A stretch of DNA of 64,000 nucleotides from Nocardia jiangxiensis NBRC 101359. Its GTDB lineage: Bacteria; Actinomycetota; Actinomycetes; Mycobacteriales; Mycobacteriaceae. Position 1 is the first letter of the stretch. Each line of letters starts with the position of its first letter. This document shows positions 52,101-60,110 of this stretch, one piece after another. The notes under the pieces are model-generated. The model saw only the letters and a list, made by a program, of their open reading frames with translations, did not search any database and was not told the origin of the DNA. The stretch spans positions 332,893 to 396,892 of the forward strand of contig NZ_BAGB01000076.1 of assembly GCF_000308615.1 (NCBI RefSeq), read 5' to 3'. A program made the translations under genes and the position numbers.

Positions 52101-54220
52101 ACGAGACGATGCTGCTGCCACGGCCCGAACTGGCACAGCCGTACTACTACCGGTACGACCCGTACACCGACGCGCAAACCATGGTGCTGCCCGTCATCCG
52201 GCCGGACGCAGTTGACCGTACCGGCGGGGGCGAGTTCCCGTACCCTGTTCGGCAGAGAAACGCAAATGCCGATCCCGGCGGTCGCGGAGAAGCGAATATC
52301 GCTTCTTCCGCAGCTCCAGGGCTCGGCCGGGTCGGCGACGGGCCGGGTGCGCCGCCGGCATACGGGACTTCGACACACCAGGGCGAAGGAGAAACAAGGG
52401 TGAGCGACGATGCGGCGGGCGGCGTCCCTGCCGCGCAAGCCGATGCCACCGCAACGAGGGCGGTGCGCACCGAGGACGTCGTGCCCGGCGAGGTTCCCCC
52501 GGGTGAGCGGGCGGAATCGGCCGAGGCGAGCAGCTATGCCGAGCCCGCTGCCGATTCCGTGGACGGGCATGCGCAGGACGAACGACCACATGATCCGACC
52601 TACGACACCGGCATGCTGCCGGTGGGTTCCCCCGAGATGCCGCCGATGCGCGTCGAATCGCCGTCCAAGCGGTCGCAGCGCGGTCCGAAGCTGATCCCGG
52701 GTGCCTCGGTCGCCGGTGGCCGCTACCGGCTGCTGGCCGACTGCGGGGGCGCCCGCGGTCTGCAGTTCTGGCAGGCGCTGGATGTGAAGCTGGACCGCGA
52801 GGTCGCGCTGACCTTCGTGGACGCCGATCAGAAGGCCGCCGACAACTCGGGGCACGACGGCCCGCAGGCGATCCTGTCCCGCACGTTGCGGCTGGGCCGG
52901 ATCAACTCCCCGGGCCTGGCCCGGGTGCTGGACGTGGTGCGCGGCAGCTCCGGCGGCATCGTGGTGGCCGAGTGGACTCCCGGACGGTCACTGCGCGAGA
53001 TGGCCGAGACCAGGCCCTCGCCGATCGGCGCCGCGCGCGCGGTCCGCGCCCTGGCCGCGGCGGCCGAACTGGCCCATCGCGGCGGCGGTTCGCTGTCCAT
53101 CGACCATCCGGATCGGGTGCGAATCAGTGCGTCCGGCGATGCGGTGCTGGCCTTCCCCGGCACACTCGGCGATTCGGACGCGCAGTCCGACGTGCGCGGG
53201 CTGGGCGCGATGCTGTACGCGCTGATCACCGCGCGCTGGCCGATCCGCACCGGCGGGTTGAGCGGTGCGGCCGCCACCGTGGGCGGGCTGAAACTGGCCG
53301 ATTCCGGCCCCGACGGTTCGCCGGTCGAGCCGCGGCAGATCCGCCCGGAGACTCCGTTCGAGATCTCCGCGGTCGCGGTCCGCTCGCTGGAGTCGAACAA
53401 GGGTGTGCGCACCGCGGCGACGGTTCAGCACGTGCTCGAGCAGGCCTCGGTGGTCGACCAGAAGACCGATTTCATCCCGGTGCTGCGACTGGGGCAGCGC
53501 GCGCAGGCGCTACCCGACGAATCGCTGGCCGATCCGGAACTGCTCGCCGCGGAGAAGGAACGCTCGCAGCGGATGATGTGGATCCTGGTCGGGCTGGGTG
53601 TGCTGGCGGCGCTGGTGGTCGGGGTGATCATCTGGTGGCTGCTGAGCGTCTTCGCACCGCCCACCTCCAACGCACCCCTGGACGACCAGCGCAAACTCGG
53701 TCTGACCACGGCAGCGGTGGCCCCGGCCCCCTCGAACGCGGCCACCTCGGCGCCGGCGAGCAGCGTCGCCGCCGGCGCCGGGGTGCCGGTTCCGCTGACC
53801 GCGGCCACCGTGTTCTCACCCGAGGGCACCCCGGACGACCCGAGCCACGTCTCGGCGGTGCTGGACGGCAATCCGACCACGACGTGGCGCACCGACCAGT
53901 ATTTCCAGCAGTTCCCGTCGCTGAAGAAGGGTGTGGGCGTCCTGACCACCCTGGGCAGCCCGAGCAAGCTGACCAAGGTGAGCATCAATTCGCCGAGTGC
54001 GGGCACGGTCGTCGAGGTCCGCACCTCGCCGACCGCCTCGCCCACGCTCGATCAGACCCAGCTGATCGGCCAGGCCACCCTCGGCAACGGCACGACCAAC
54101 ATCCCCGTGCACAGCGATCAGCCGGTGAGTTACGTACTCATCTGGATCACCTCGCTGGCCCACTCCGGCAATCAGTACCAGTCGCAGATCGCCGATATCC
54201 GCTACGAAGCCGCCCGCTGA
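49121..54220 (+). CDS. murJ: Lipid II flippase MurJ fused to pseudokinase and exported sugar-binding-like domain
   Basis: 1,699 residues against 1,184 in M. tuberculosis Rv3910. Residues 1-445: disordered, Pro/Arg-rich, with about eleven copies of PP[ST]Gx(x)R such as PPSGTMRRVPP. About 447-980: MurJ core of 14 helices (LISRITGFGKQALLLMALGP). About 980-1190: acidic linker. About 1195-1460: pseudokinase (GGRYRLLADCGGARGLQFWQ) with the catalytic Lys position replaced (VALTFVD) and no HRD or DFG motif. About 1485-1513: membrane helix. About 1550-1699: exported discoidin-like domain (VLDGNPTTTWRTDQYF). In mycobacteria the phosphorylated pseudokinase binds FhaA to restrain peptidoglycan synthesis. 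Confidence 0.92.
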   Translation: MSEYDDPRHLDPAGDDSSRRRPPVAPWERGAATPDQFGEPEPPQSPPLRVPLTGPIPQVSQADPRGPEQPPPGGTVRGVPPDRRTADRMPPSGTMRQSPPNGAERRPPPDRMPPGPDQRPPSGTMRRVPPDQIPPSGTPRRVPPNAPDQRPPSGTMRRVPPGEPDMPPSGTVRRVPPAGPDQTPPGERPRRPRPAGPDQRPPSGTMRRVPRGEPDQMPQDDAARQARPPAPDRQPPSGTMRRVPPAGSDQTPPDETGRRPRRGGPDQRPPSGTMRRVPPGGPDQTPSDEPARRTRPAGPDRRPPTGSMRQTPPDRRTDEPGPPTGATRRTRRGPVRRTAQDQPPSGPIRPDQQPPTGARRRVPPQGRPPAPTSGPIRQTPPGEPEGRGPRPGQQGRRTASGQQAPPGQQPRRRRPAEGRPGPQRVPARTERSESGATAQQTEAKPASSNSRLLSATGSIAIATLISRITGFGKQALLLMALGPAVASAYTVSSQIPTMIEQLVLGAVLTAFVVPTLIRAQKEDPDRGAAFIRRLFTTAAVLLGTAAVVCTAMAPVLTRYLFLTHDGKVSTGLTTALAYLLIPAVLFYGMSSLLMAVLNTHEIFKPGAWAPVLNNLTTLVVLGLYMLLPGEISLDPVRMGQPKLLLLGCGITFGVFVQVASMVPAIRRTGIDLRPLWGMDARLKQFGGMASAVVLYVLISQVGFVFATRVSSHWDVAGPAIVNQAWLLLQLPYGVLGVTVLTAIMPRLSRNAADDDTPAVVDDLGAATRLTMIALVPVVLFLTVAGPQVGEVLYGYGHFGHDNAHRLGEAVSWSAFTLIPYALVLIHLRVFYAREQAWTPTWIILGITAVKILVCVIAPLVVSPDQVVMALSMATGLGFLAGAVIGGWLLHRSLGDLRMSNVGRTVTRVVLASVAGAAVTVIIDQLLGVSRLHHGLGSLFRVGVDGIVMFGVAFGLMRLVGIPEIVAITVAISRKLGFTPPAPDLDLDGPAGDDHETMLLPRPELAQPYYYRYDPYTDAQTMVLPVIRPDAVDRTGGGEFPYPVRQRNANADPGGRGEANIASSAAPGLGRVGDGPGAPPAYGTSTHQGEGETRVSDDAAGGVPAAQADATATRAVRTEDVVPGEVPPGERAESAEASSYAEPAADSVDGHAQDERPHDPTYDTGMLPVGSPEMPPMRVESPSKRSQRGPKLIPGASVAGGRYRLLADCGGARGLQFWQALDVKLDREVALTFVDADQKAADNSGHDGPQAILSRTLRLGRINSPGLARVLDVVRGSSGGIVVAEWTPGRSLREMAETRPSPIGAARAVRALAAAAELAHRGGGSLSIDHPDRVRISASGDAVLAFPGTLGDSDAQSDVRGLGAMLYALITARWPIRTGGLSGAAATVGGLKLADSGPDGSPVEPRQIRPETPFEISAVAVRSLESNKGVRTAATVQHVLEQASVVDQKTDFIPVLRLGQRAQALPDESLADPELLAAEKERSQRMMWILVGLGVLAALVVGVIIWWLLSVFAPPTSNAPLDDQRKLGLTTAAVAPAPSNAATSAPASSVAAGAGVPVPLTAATVFSPEGTPDDPSHVSAVLDGNPTTTWRTDQYFQQFPSLKKGVGVLTTLGSPSKLTKVSINSPSAGTVVEVRTSPTASPTLDQTQLIGQATLGNGTTNIPVHSDQPVSYVLIWITSLAHSGNQYQSQIADIRYEAAR

Positions 54221-54381
54221 TCCACTCTGGTTGCCTGCCCTTCGAACCTGCCGATATGATTCTCAGCGCGCTCTCAGCAGGGGAGCTTCCCGGGATCTGA
54301 CGCCGCGGTCCTGGACGAGCGGTATGGGCAGATGTTCGATACAGGGCATCGTGCTGTCGAGAGCGCTGTGCCAAGGGGTAT

Positions 54382-55017
54382 GTGTTGCCGTTTGAAGCGA
54401 TCGAGCGATCCAGCGGGGGGACGTCCGAGGCGTCCGCTGTAGGCAGACGCCCGATCGATCCGGCCACGGCCACCGATGTCGAACTCCTCGATGCCCATGT
54501 CGCGGGTGATCGCGACGCATTCGGCGTGCTGTTCCGCCGCCACTACAACCACCTGTGGCAACTGGCCGTGCGCACCTGCCGGATCCAGGAGGATGCGGCG
54601 GATTCGCTGCAGGATGCCCTGTGGTCCGCGCACCGCAATGCCGCACGATTCCGCGGCGACGCCGAAGTGCGCAGCTGGCTGCATCGGATCGTGCTCAACG
54701 CCTGCCTGGATCGCATGCGGCGCAACAAGTCCCGTTACAGCGTATCGCTGTCCGACGAGAGCGTCGCCGAGCCCGTCGTGGAACGCGACGACATCGCCCG
54801 GCTCGAGGTATCGATGCTGGTCGACAGCGCGCTGATGCGGCTGCCCGACGATCAGCGCGCGGCGCTGGTGGCGATCGATATGGAAGGGTATAGCGTGGCG
54901 GAAGCGGCGCAGTTGCTGAGCGTCGCCGAGGGGACGATCAAGAGCCGGTGCGCGCGCGGCCGCAAGCGACTCCAACAGGAGTTGGAATTCCTGCGGAATC
55001 CCGGGAACCGGATGTAG
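54382..55017 (+). CDS. sigM: ECF sigma factor SigM
   Basis: 211 residues. Region 2 (AFGVLFRRHYNHLWQLAVRT; DAADSLQDALWSAHRNAARF) and region 4 (RLPDDQRAALVAIDMEGYSV; EGTIKSRCARGRKRL) are complete. The N-terminus is about 30 residues longer than typical ECF factors. Position between murJ and rsmA identifies it with Rv3911. The GTG at 54382 or the adjacent TTG at 54385 follows AAGGGG. Confidence 0.9.
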   Translation: MLPFEAIERSSGGTSEASAVGRRPIDPATATDVELLDAHVAGDRDAFGVLFRRHYNHLWQLAVRTCRIQEDAADSLQDALWSAHRNAARFRGDAEVRSWLHRIVLNACLDRMRRNKSRYSVSLSDESVAEPVVERDDIARLEVSMLVDSALMRLPDDQRAALVAIDMEGYSVAEAAQLLSVAEGTIKSRCARGRKRLQQELEFLRNPGNRM

Positions 55018-55025
55018 TCGAGATG

Positions 55026-55058
55026 CGTCATTACTTAATGACGGACAAATTCCGTCAT
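55026..55058. promoter_or_regulatory. Overlapping inverted repeats between sigM and rsmA
   Basis: CGTCATT-ACTT-AATGACG (55026-55043) overlaps ATGACGG-ACAAATT-CCGTCAT (55038-55058). The middle segment can pair with either flank, so two hairpins are mutually exclusive. They start nine bases after the sigM stop and end 70 bases before rsmA. They could act as an attenuator-like switch, an mRNA-processing site or a double operator. Confidence 0.5.
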
Positions 55059-55127
55059 ACTGGCAGGCTCCGTCCGGGACGGGGCGGCGAGTACCAACTT
55101 TTTCACACGGCCCACCCCGGAGAGGCG

Positions 55128-56075
55128 ATGGATGACAAGGGCGAAGCCGCCGAGCATCGGCGCCGACCCGGGGTGAGCGATTCGGACGACCCAGGAGGTT
55201 CGATGGCGGCACGCTCGGCTCCGCAACCTCCCTTCTCCACCGATCTCCTGGCCGATCTGCACGCCGACAATGTCGCCCCCGATCTCTCCGAACAGCTCTG
55301 GCCGCAGGTCCGGCGCGATCCGGAAGCCCTGCGATTCCTCCGCTCACTCGACGACGTCACCACGGAATTGCGGAGTCTGGGCCAGGAGTCCGCGATTCTG
55401 CATCCGATGCCCACCCAGGTCACGGCGCGGATGGACGCACTCCTGGACCAGCTCTCCTGCGGTAACGCCGCGGTAGCCGCCGATCCGGCCGCACCGGATC
55501 CCGAACCGGCCGAACACGTCGCCACTGTGCATCGCCTGCCCGTGGCCCGTCCGGCCCAGGAGCTACCGAGAACGCACCCCCTGCCGGTCGTGGACCCCGA
55601 GCACCCCGACGCCGACAGCACGCCCGCCGACAGCGAGCCGATACCCCTGCGCGCCGACCGGCGACGCTGGCGCTGGCTCGCCGCGGCGGCCGCCGCCGTG
55701 GTCGTCGTGGCCGGATCTCTGATCACGGTGGATGCCCTGCGGAGCCAGCAGAGCCCGCCGACCGCGCTGCCCACCCAGCAGTCCGGCGACAACGTCCAGA
55801 TCTCCGACGATCTCCCGGTCTCCCAGTTGCTCGGCGCCATGGGCCGCCGGGATCTGAGCGGTCCGCTCGCCGATCACACGGCCCTGGTCGGCTGCGTCAG
55901 CGCGGCTGGTCTGGACCGGTCGATACTCGGCGCGATGAACGCCACCTACCACGGTGAGCCCGCGGTGCTGATCCTGCTCACCGGCCCGAATTCGCCCAAG
56001 ATCACCGCGCTCATCGTCGGCCGGGATTGCGGTCCGGGCAATCCGCACGTGTTGGTGACCCAGGACATCGGCTGA
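55128..56075 (+). CDS. rsmA: Anti-sigma-M factor RsmA
   Basis: 315 residues. A cytoplasmic N-terminal region of about 180 residues including a helical segment that would grip SigM (LLADLHADNVAPDLSEQLWP), one membrane helix at about residues 182-203 (WLAAAAAAVVVVAGSLITVD) and an exported C-terminal domain with a cysteine pair (VGCVSAAG, GRDCGPG). It corresponds to Rv3912. The ATG behind CCGGAGAGG was chosen over longer readings that begin inside sigM. Confidence 0.87.
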   Translation: MDDKGEAAEHRRRPGVSDSDDPGGSMAARSAPQPPFSTDLLADLHADNVAPDLSEQLWPQVRRDPEALRFLRSLDDVTTELRSLGQESAILHPMPTQVTARMDALLDQLSCGNAAVAADPAAPDPEPAEHVATVHRLPVARPAQELPRTHPLPVVDPEHPDADSTPADSEPIPLRADRRRWRWLAAAAAAVVVVAGSLITVDALRSQQSPPTALPTQQSGDNVQISDDLPVSQLLGAMGRRDLSGPLADHTALVGCVSAAGLDRSILGAMNATYHGEPAVLILLTGPNSPKITALIVGRDCGPGNPHVLVTQDIG

Positions 56076-56207
56076 GCGGTATCGGTCGGCCACCGCGCGA
56101 TGCGGTCCGGCTCACACCCCGTGCGCTGGCCGTTCGGGGGCGGGAACAACAGCGTTTACCCTGTTGTTGACCGACACGCCTGTTGAAACTTTCCTCGGAA
56201 GGGCCTC

Positions 56208-57194
56208 ATGAGTACGCAAGTTCGCGACCTGATCATCGTCGGCTCCGGCCCCGCCGGCTATACCGCCGCGGTCTACGCCGCGCGCGCCGAGCTCGAACCA
56301 TTGCTGTTCGAGGGCACCCAGTTCGGCGGCGCGCTGATGACAACGACCGAGGTGGAGAACTTCCCCGGCTTCCGCGAGGGCATCATGGGCCCCGACCTCA
56401 TGGACGAGATGCGCGAGCAGGCCAAGCGTTTCGGCGCGGACATTCGCACCGAGGACGTCGACGCGCTGGACCTGTCCGGCCCGATCAAGAAGGTCACCGT
56501 CGGCGATGAGACCTATCAGGCCTACGCGGTCATCCTGGCCATGGGCTCGGCGGCCCGCTACCTCGACGTTCCGGGTGAGCAGCAGTTGCTCGGCCGCGGC
56601 GTGAGCGCCTGTGCCACCTGTGACGGCTTCTTCTTCAAGGGCCAGGACATCGTCGTGGTCGGCGGCGGCGACTCGGCCATGGAGGAAGCGATCTTCCTCA
56701 CGAAATTCGCCTCGAGCGTCACGATCGTGCACCGCCGCGAGGAGTTCCGCGCCTCCCGCATCATGCTCGAGCGCGCCCGCGCGAACGAGAAGATCCGTTT
56801 CGTGCTGAACTCCGAAGTGGCACAGGTGAACGGGGAGAACAGCGTCACCAGCCTGACCCTGCGCGACACGCGCACCGGTGAGACCTCCGAACTCGCCGCG
56901 ACCGGCCTGTTCGTCGCGATCGGCCACGACCCGCGCAGCGAATTGGTCCGCGGCCAGGTCGATCTCGACTCCGAGGGCTATGTGCAGGTCAACGACCCGA
57001 ACACCTACACCTCGCTGCCCGGCGTGTTCGCCGCGGGCGATCTGGTCGACCACACCTACCGGCAGGCCATCACCGCGGCCGGCACCGGCTGCCGCGCGGC
57101 GATCGACGCCGAGCGCTGGCTCGCCGAACAGGGCGATATCACCAGCAACACGCTCGACAACGCCGACAAGCCGGTCGAAGTCTCCGCCAACTGA
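56208..57194 (+). CDS. trxB: Thioredoxin reductase
   Basis: 328 residues. FAD motif GSGPAGYTAAVYAARAELEP, redox pair C135-A-T-C138 and NADPH motif VGGGDSAMEE, ending in the second FAD motif (GVFAAGDLVD). It reduces thioredoxin with NADPH. It lies 25 bases upstream of trxA in one operon. Confidence 0.96.
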   Translation: MSTQVRDLIIVGSGPAGYTAAVYAARAELEPLLFEGTQFGGALMTTTEVENFPGFREGIMGPDLMDEMREQAKRFGADIRTEDVDALDLSGPIKKVTVGDETYQAYAVILAMGSAARYLDVPGEQQLLGRGVSACATCDGFFFKGQDIVVVGGGDSAMEEAIFLTKFASSVTIVHRREEFRASRIMLERARANEKIRFVLNSEVAQVNGENSVTSLTLRDTRTGETSELAATGLFVAIGHDPRSELVRGQVDLDSEGYVQVNDPNTYTSLPGVFAAGDLVDHTYRQAITAAGTGCRAAIDAERWLAEQGDITSNTLDNADKPVEVSAN

Positions 57195-57219
57195 TCCACC
57201 GCTCGAGGAGTTCAACACG

Positions 57220-57546
57220 ATGTCCGATGCCACGAAGACCGTCACCGACGCCACCTTCGCCCAGGATGTACTGGGTAGCGACAAGCCTGTACTCGTCGAC
57301 TTCTGGGCGGACTGGTGCGGCCCGTGCAAGATGGTCGCCCCGGTGCTGGAGGAGATCGCGGCCACGCACAGCGACAAGCTGACCATCGCCAAGATCGACG
57401 CCGACGCCAACCCGACCACCTCGCGGGACTACGGAGTCATGGCGCTGCCCACGATGATCCTGTTCTCCGAGGGTAAGGAGACCAAGCGGATCACCGGCGC
57501 CAAGGGCAAGGCCGCGCTGCTGCGCGAGCTCGACGGCGTCATCTGA
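57220..57546 (+). CDS. trxA: Thioredoxin
   Basis: 108 residues with the active site WCGPCK (Cys33, Cys36) and cis-Pro (ALPTMILF). The ATG at 57220 has a CGAGGAG ribosome site. It is the partner of TrxB and called trxC in M. tuberculosis. Confidence 0.96.
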   Translation: MSDATKTVTDATFAQDVLGSDKPVLVDFWADWCGPCKMVAPVLEEIAATHSDKLTIAKIDADANPTTSRDYGVMALPTMILFSEGKETKRITGAKGKAALLRELDGVI

Positions 57547-57847
57547 CAAGCATTCGCCTCACAGCGGCGGCGGCACGGGTTAGTATTTCGTCGCCGTCCG
57601 CTGGGCGCGTGTGCTTTTCGCACGGCCAGCGAGACTCCGTGGTTACGCAAAGACGCGCCAACTCCGGGGTAGGATCCTCTGCACTCGCCAGAATTGCAGA
57701 AATTCGGTCCGGGTCTGAGACAATCGACCGACGTTCCGGACGTGTGCCCCGCGGGGATCGCGCCCTGGCACACCCCCGAAAGAGCTTCGGGAGTGGACGG
57801 TCCCAGAAATGGGTACCCGGGTTGGCGGAAGGAAAGGGCTCTCACGC
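57547..57847. other. Intergenic region trxA-cwlM
   Basis: 301 bases. It holds a hairpin-forming element (57604-57659) and ends with the purine-rich ribosome site of cwlM (GGAAGGAAAGGG). The rest could be a long cwlM leader; no known riboswitch pattern was recognised. Confidence 0.5.
57604..57659. repeat. Hairpin element related to the mce repeats
   Basis: Outer arms GGCGCGT/ACGCGCC; inside are a CGTGTG/CGCACG hairpin and the string CGTGGTTACGCAA, identical over 13 bases to copy A in mceE. The GCTGCCGCC part of the core is absent, so it is at most a partial or diverged relative. Confidence 0.35.
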
Positions 57848-59047
57848 ATGCACCGACTTCGTCACGGCGATACCGGTCCAGCCGTAACAGAGGTTCGGAG
57901 CACCCTCGCAAGTCTCGGTTTCCTCCACATGCATCCGCACGGAGCAGACCGTTCCGACGGCCATGGTGAGTTCTGGAAAGAGACGGACGGCGTCTTCGAT
58001 CACGATCTCGATTCCGCTGTGCGCGCGTTCCAGCAGCACCGCGGACTGCTCGTCGACGGCGTCGTGGGTCCGGCCACCTATCGCGCACTCAAGGAGGCGT
58101 CCTACCGCCTCGGTGCGCGCACCCTGATCTATCAGCTCTCCGCCCCGCTGTACGGCGATGATGTGGCCACGCTGCAGCGTCGTCTGCAGGATCTGGGCTT
58201 CTACGTACATCGTGTCGACGGCTACTTCGGCCCGCAGACGCACGATGCGCTGACCGCGTTCCAGCGCGAGATCGGCCTGTCCGCGGACGGCATCTGCGGT
58301 CCGGACACGCTGCGTTCGCTGGATCTGTTGGGCGCCCGCGTCACCGGTGGCAATCCGCACCGGATCGCGGAGGAAGAGGTCGTGCACCGGGCCGGGCCGC
58401 AGCTGACCGGTAAGCGGATCGTCATCGACCCGGGGATGGGCGGTCCCGACAAGGGCGTCACCGTGCCAACCGAATTCGGCGACGTCTACGAGTCGGAGAT
58501 CCTGTGGGATCTGGCGAGTCGGCTCGAGGGCCGGATGGCCGCAACCGGCATGGAGACGTTCCTGTCCCGGCCGTGGGGAGCGAATCCGACCGATGCCGAA
58601 CGCGCGGAGATCTCCAACACCTTCGACGCGGATCTGATGATCTCGCTGCGTTGCGCGACCAACCCCAGCACCCTGGCCAGCGGCGTCGCCAGCTTCCACT
58701 TCGGCAATTCGCACGGTTCGGTATCGATGATCGGTCAGGTACTGGCCGGATTCATCCAGCGCGAAATCGTCGCTCGCACATCACTGCAGGACTGCCGCAC
58801 CCATTCACGCACCTGGGATCTGCTGCGCCTGACCAAGATGCCGACCGTTCAGGTCGACATCGGCTATCTCACAAACGATTACGACGCATCGGTGCTTACC
58901 AACCCGCGGATGCGCGATGTGATCGCCGAGGCGATCCTCATCTCGGTGAAGCGCTTGTACCTCCTGGGCCAGGACGACCAGCCCACCGGCACATACACCT
59001 TCGCCGAACTCCTCGCGGAAGAGCTGGCCGCAGCAGATTCCAATTAG
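57848..59047 (+). CDS. cwlM: CwlM, catalytically dead amidase-like regulator of peptidoglycan synthesis
   Basis: 399 residues. Two peptidoglycan-binding repeats (VRAFQQHRGLLVDGVVGPAT; LTAFQREIGLSADGICGPDT), then an amidase_3 domain. Zinc and catalytic positions are altered: IDPGMGG (Met197 for His), SLRCATN (Arg for His) and VQVDIGYLTN (Asp for Glu). This is the same kind of decay as in mycobacterial CwlM, which, when phosphorylated by PknB, stimulates MurA and also contacts MurJ. The ATG at 57848 follows GGAAGGAAAGGG. Confidence 0.92.
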   Translation: MHRLRHGDTGPAVTEVRSTLASLGFLHMHPHGADRSDGHGEFWKETDGVFDHDLDSAVRAFQQHRGLLVDGVVGPATYRALKEASYRLGARTLIYQLSAPLYGDDVATLQRRLQDLGFYVHRVDGYFGPQTHDALTAFQREIGLSADGICGPDTLRSLDLLGARVTGGNPHRIAEEEVVHRAGPQLTGKRIVIDPGMGGPDKGVTVPTEFGDVYESEILWDLASRLEGRMAATGMETFLSRPWGANPTDAERAEISNTFDADLMISLRCATNPSTLASGVASFHFGNSHGSVSMIGQVLAGFIQREIVARTSLQDCRTHSRTWDLLRLTKMPTVQVDIGYLTNDYDASVLTNPRMRDVIAEAILISVKRLYLLGQDDQPTGTYTFAELLAEELAAADSN

Positions 59048-59107
59048 GTCACCCGGCTCTACGCGACTTGGGTGAGTCCCCGGCTGCGCGGGATGGAGTC
59101 GGCCGCC

Positions 59108-59139
59108 GGACACGTACCGCTTTGTGGCCATACGTGTCC
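59108..59139. terminator. Terminator between convergent cwlM and GNAT gene
   Basis: Nine-base perfect stem GGACACGTA/TACGTGTCC with a 14-base loop, placed between the two stop codons. Confidence 0.8.
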
Positions 59140-59150
59140 AGGGCGTCCGA

Positions 59151-59945
59151 TTATCGGCAGCCGACTCGGGTCGGGGTGGTGCTTGCTGCCGCGGCGGCCA
59201 GGAGCTGGTCGAGGGCGCGTTCGACGTCCTCTTTCCAGAGGTGGTCGCTGTCGAGTTCGAGGCGCAGGCGGGGGAAGCGCTGGTGTGGGGCGACGACCGA
59301 GAATCCGACATCCTCGAGGAACTCGGCGTCGATCATGCAGCCCTCGGGGGAGCAGGCACCGTTGGCACGGGAGGCCGAGGGCGTTCCGGCCGAAGGGATT
59401 CCGGTGCCGGGAGTATCGATCCGTTCCATCAGAAACATCGAACTGATCGAGCGGGTGGGCAGCATCGTGGCGGCCGGATCCTGACGGATACCGAACGCCT
59501 CGATCGCGCGAACACCTCGACGCATCAGATCGGCCACCACGGCCTGCATCAGCCGATGTGCGACACTGGTGTCCTGATAGGGGAATTCGGCGCGCAGCGT
59601 GGTCAGCAGGACCGCGTCCGGGCTCACCGGTGAGGTGGGGAACAGGCCCGCCCGCGGCACCACGCTCGGCGGTGAGTACAGCGCGCAGCCGGCGGGCTGG
59701 CCGTCGACGAGCGCGACCTGTCCGCACGAACCCCATTCGAGCATGACCGTGGACAGCCATGCTTCCTTCTCGAAGACCGGATCGCTGAATTCGCGAGAGT
59801 CTTCGGCCACGGCGGGGTCGATCTCCCAGAACACGCATCGGCGTGCGTGTGTCGGAAGCTTGTCGAGCCCGCCGAGGCTCAGTGCGGTCACGCTCGTCGA
59901 CACCGCTCTGCTCAGCCTCCAGCTGTCGGATTCATCCACGCTCAC
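59151..59945 (-). CDS. GNAT-type acetyltransferase-like protein (Rv3916c-like)
   Basis: 264 residues. The acetyltransferase-like core is seen around QVALVDGQPAGCALYSPPSV and DTSVAHRLMQAVVADLMRRG, with the C-terminal ECMIDAEFLEDVGFSVVAPH-like strand (CMIDAEFLEDVGFSVVAPHQ). It lies between cwlM and parB as Rv3916c does. The substrate is unknown. GTG start with a weak ribosome site. Confidence 0.8.
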   Translation of the reverse strand: MSVDESDSWRLSRAVSTSVTALSLGGLDKLPTHARRCVFWEIDPAVAEDSREFSDPVFEKEAWLSTVMLEWGSCGQVALVDGQPAGCALYSPPSVVPRAGLFPTSPVSPDAVLLTTLRAEFPYQDTSVAHRLMQAVVADLMRRGVRAIEAFGIRQDPAATMLPTRSISSMFLMERIDTPGTGIPSAGTPSASRANGACSPEGCMIDAEFLEDVGFSVVAPHQRFPRLRLELDSDHLWKEDVERALDQLLAAAAASTTPTRVGCR

Positions 59946-60110
59946 GTGGCATCAATATCTTCTCGCCAGCAAGAATAAGCGATCAACACGAACCGCCTCA
60001 TTTCCGTCGCTGCGCTCGATGGCATACGCCGTCACAGTGACGTTTCGGCGCAAAGGCAATATAGTCATCGGGTGCTCATGGTTTTCGCCCGTATGTTTAC
60101 GGTGTCAGGA

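Noticed and set aside
57700..57847. Possible c-di-AMP (ydaO-type) riboswitch upstream of cwlM
   Set aside because: The conserved ydaO blocks I know from actinobacterial rpf leaders could not be found; only generic hairpins are visible.
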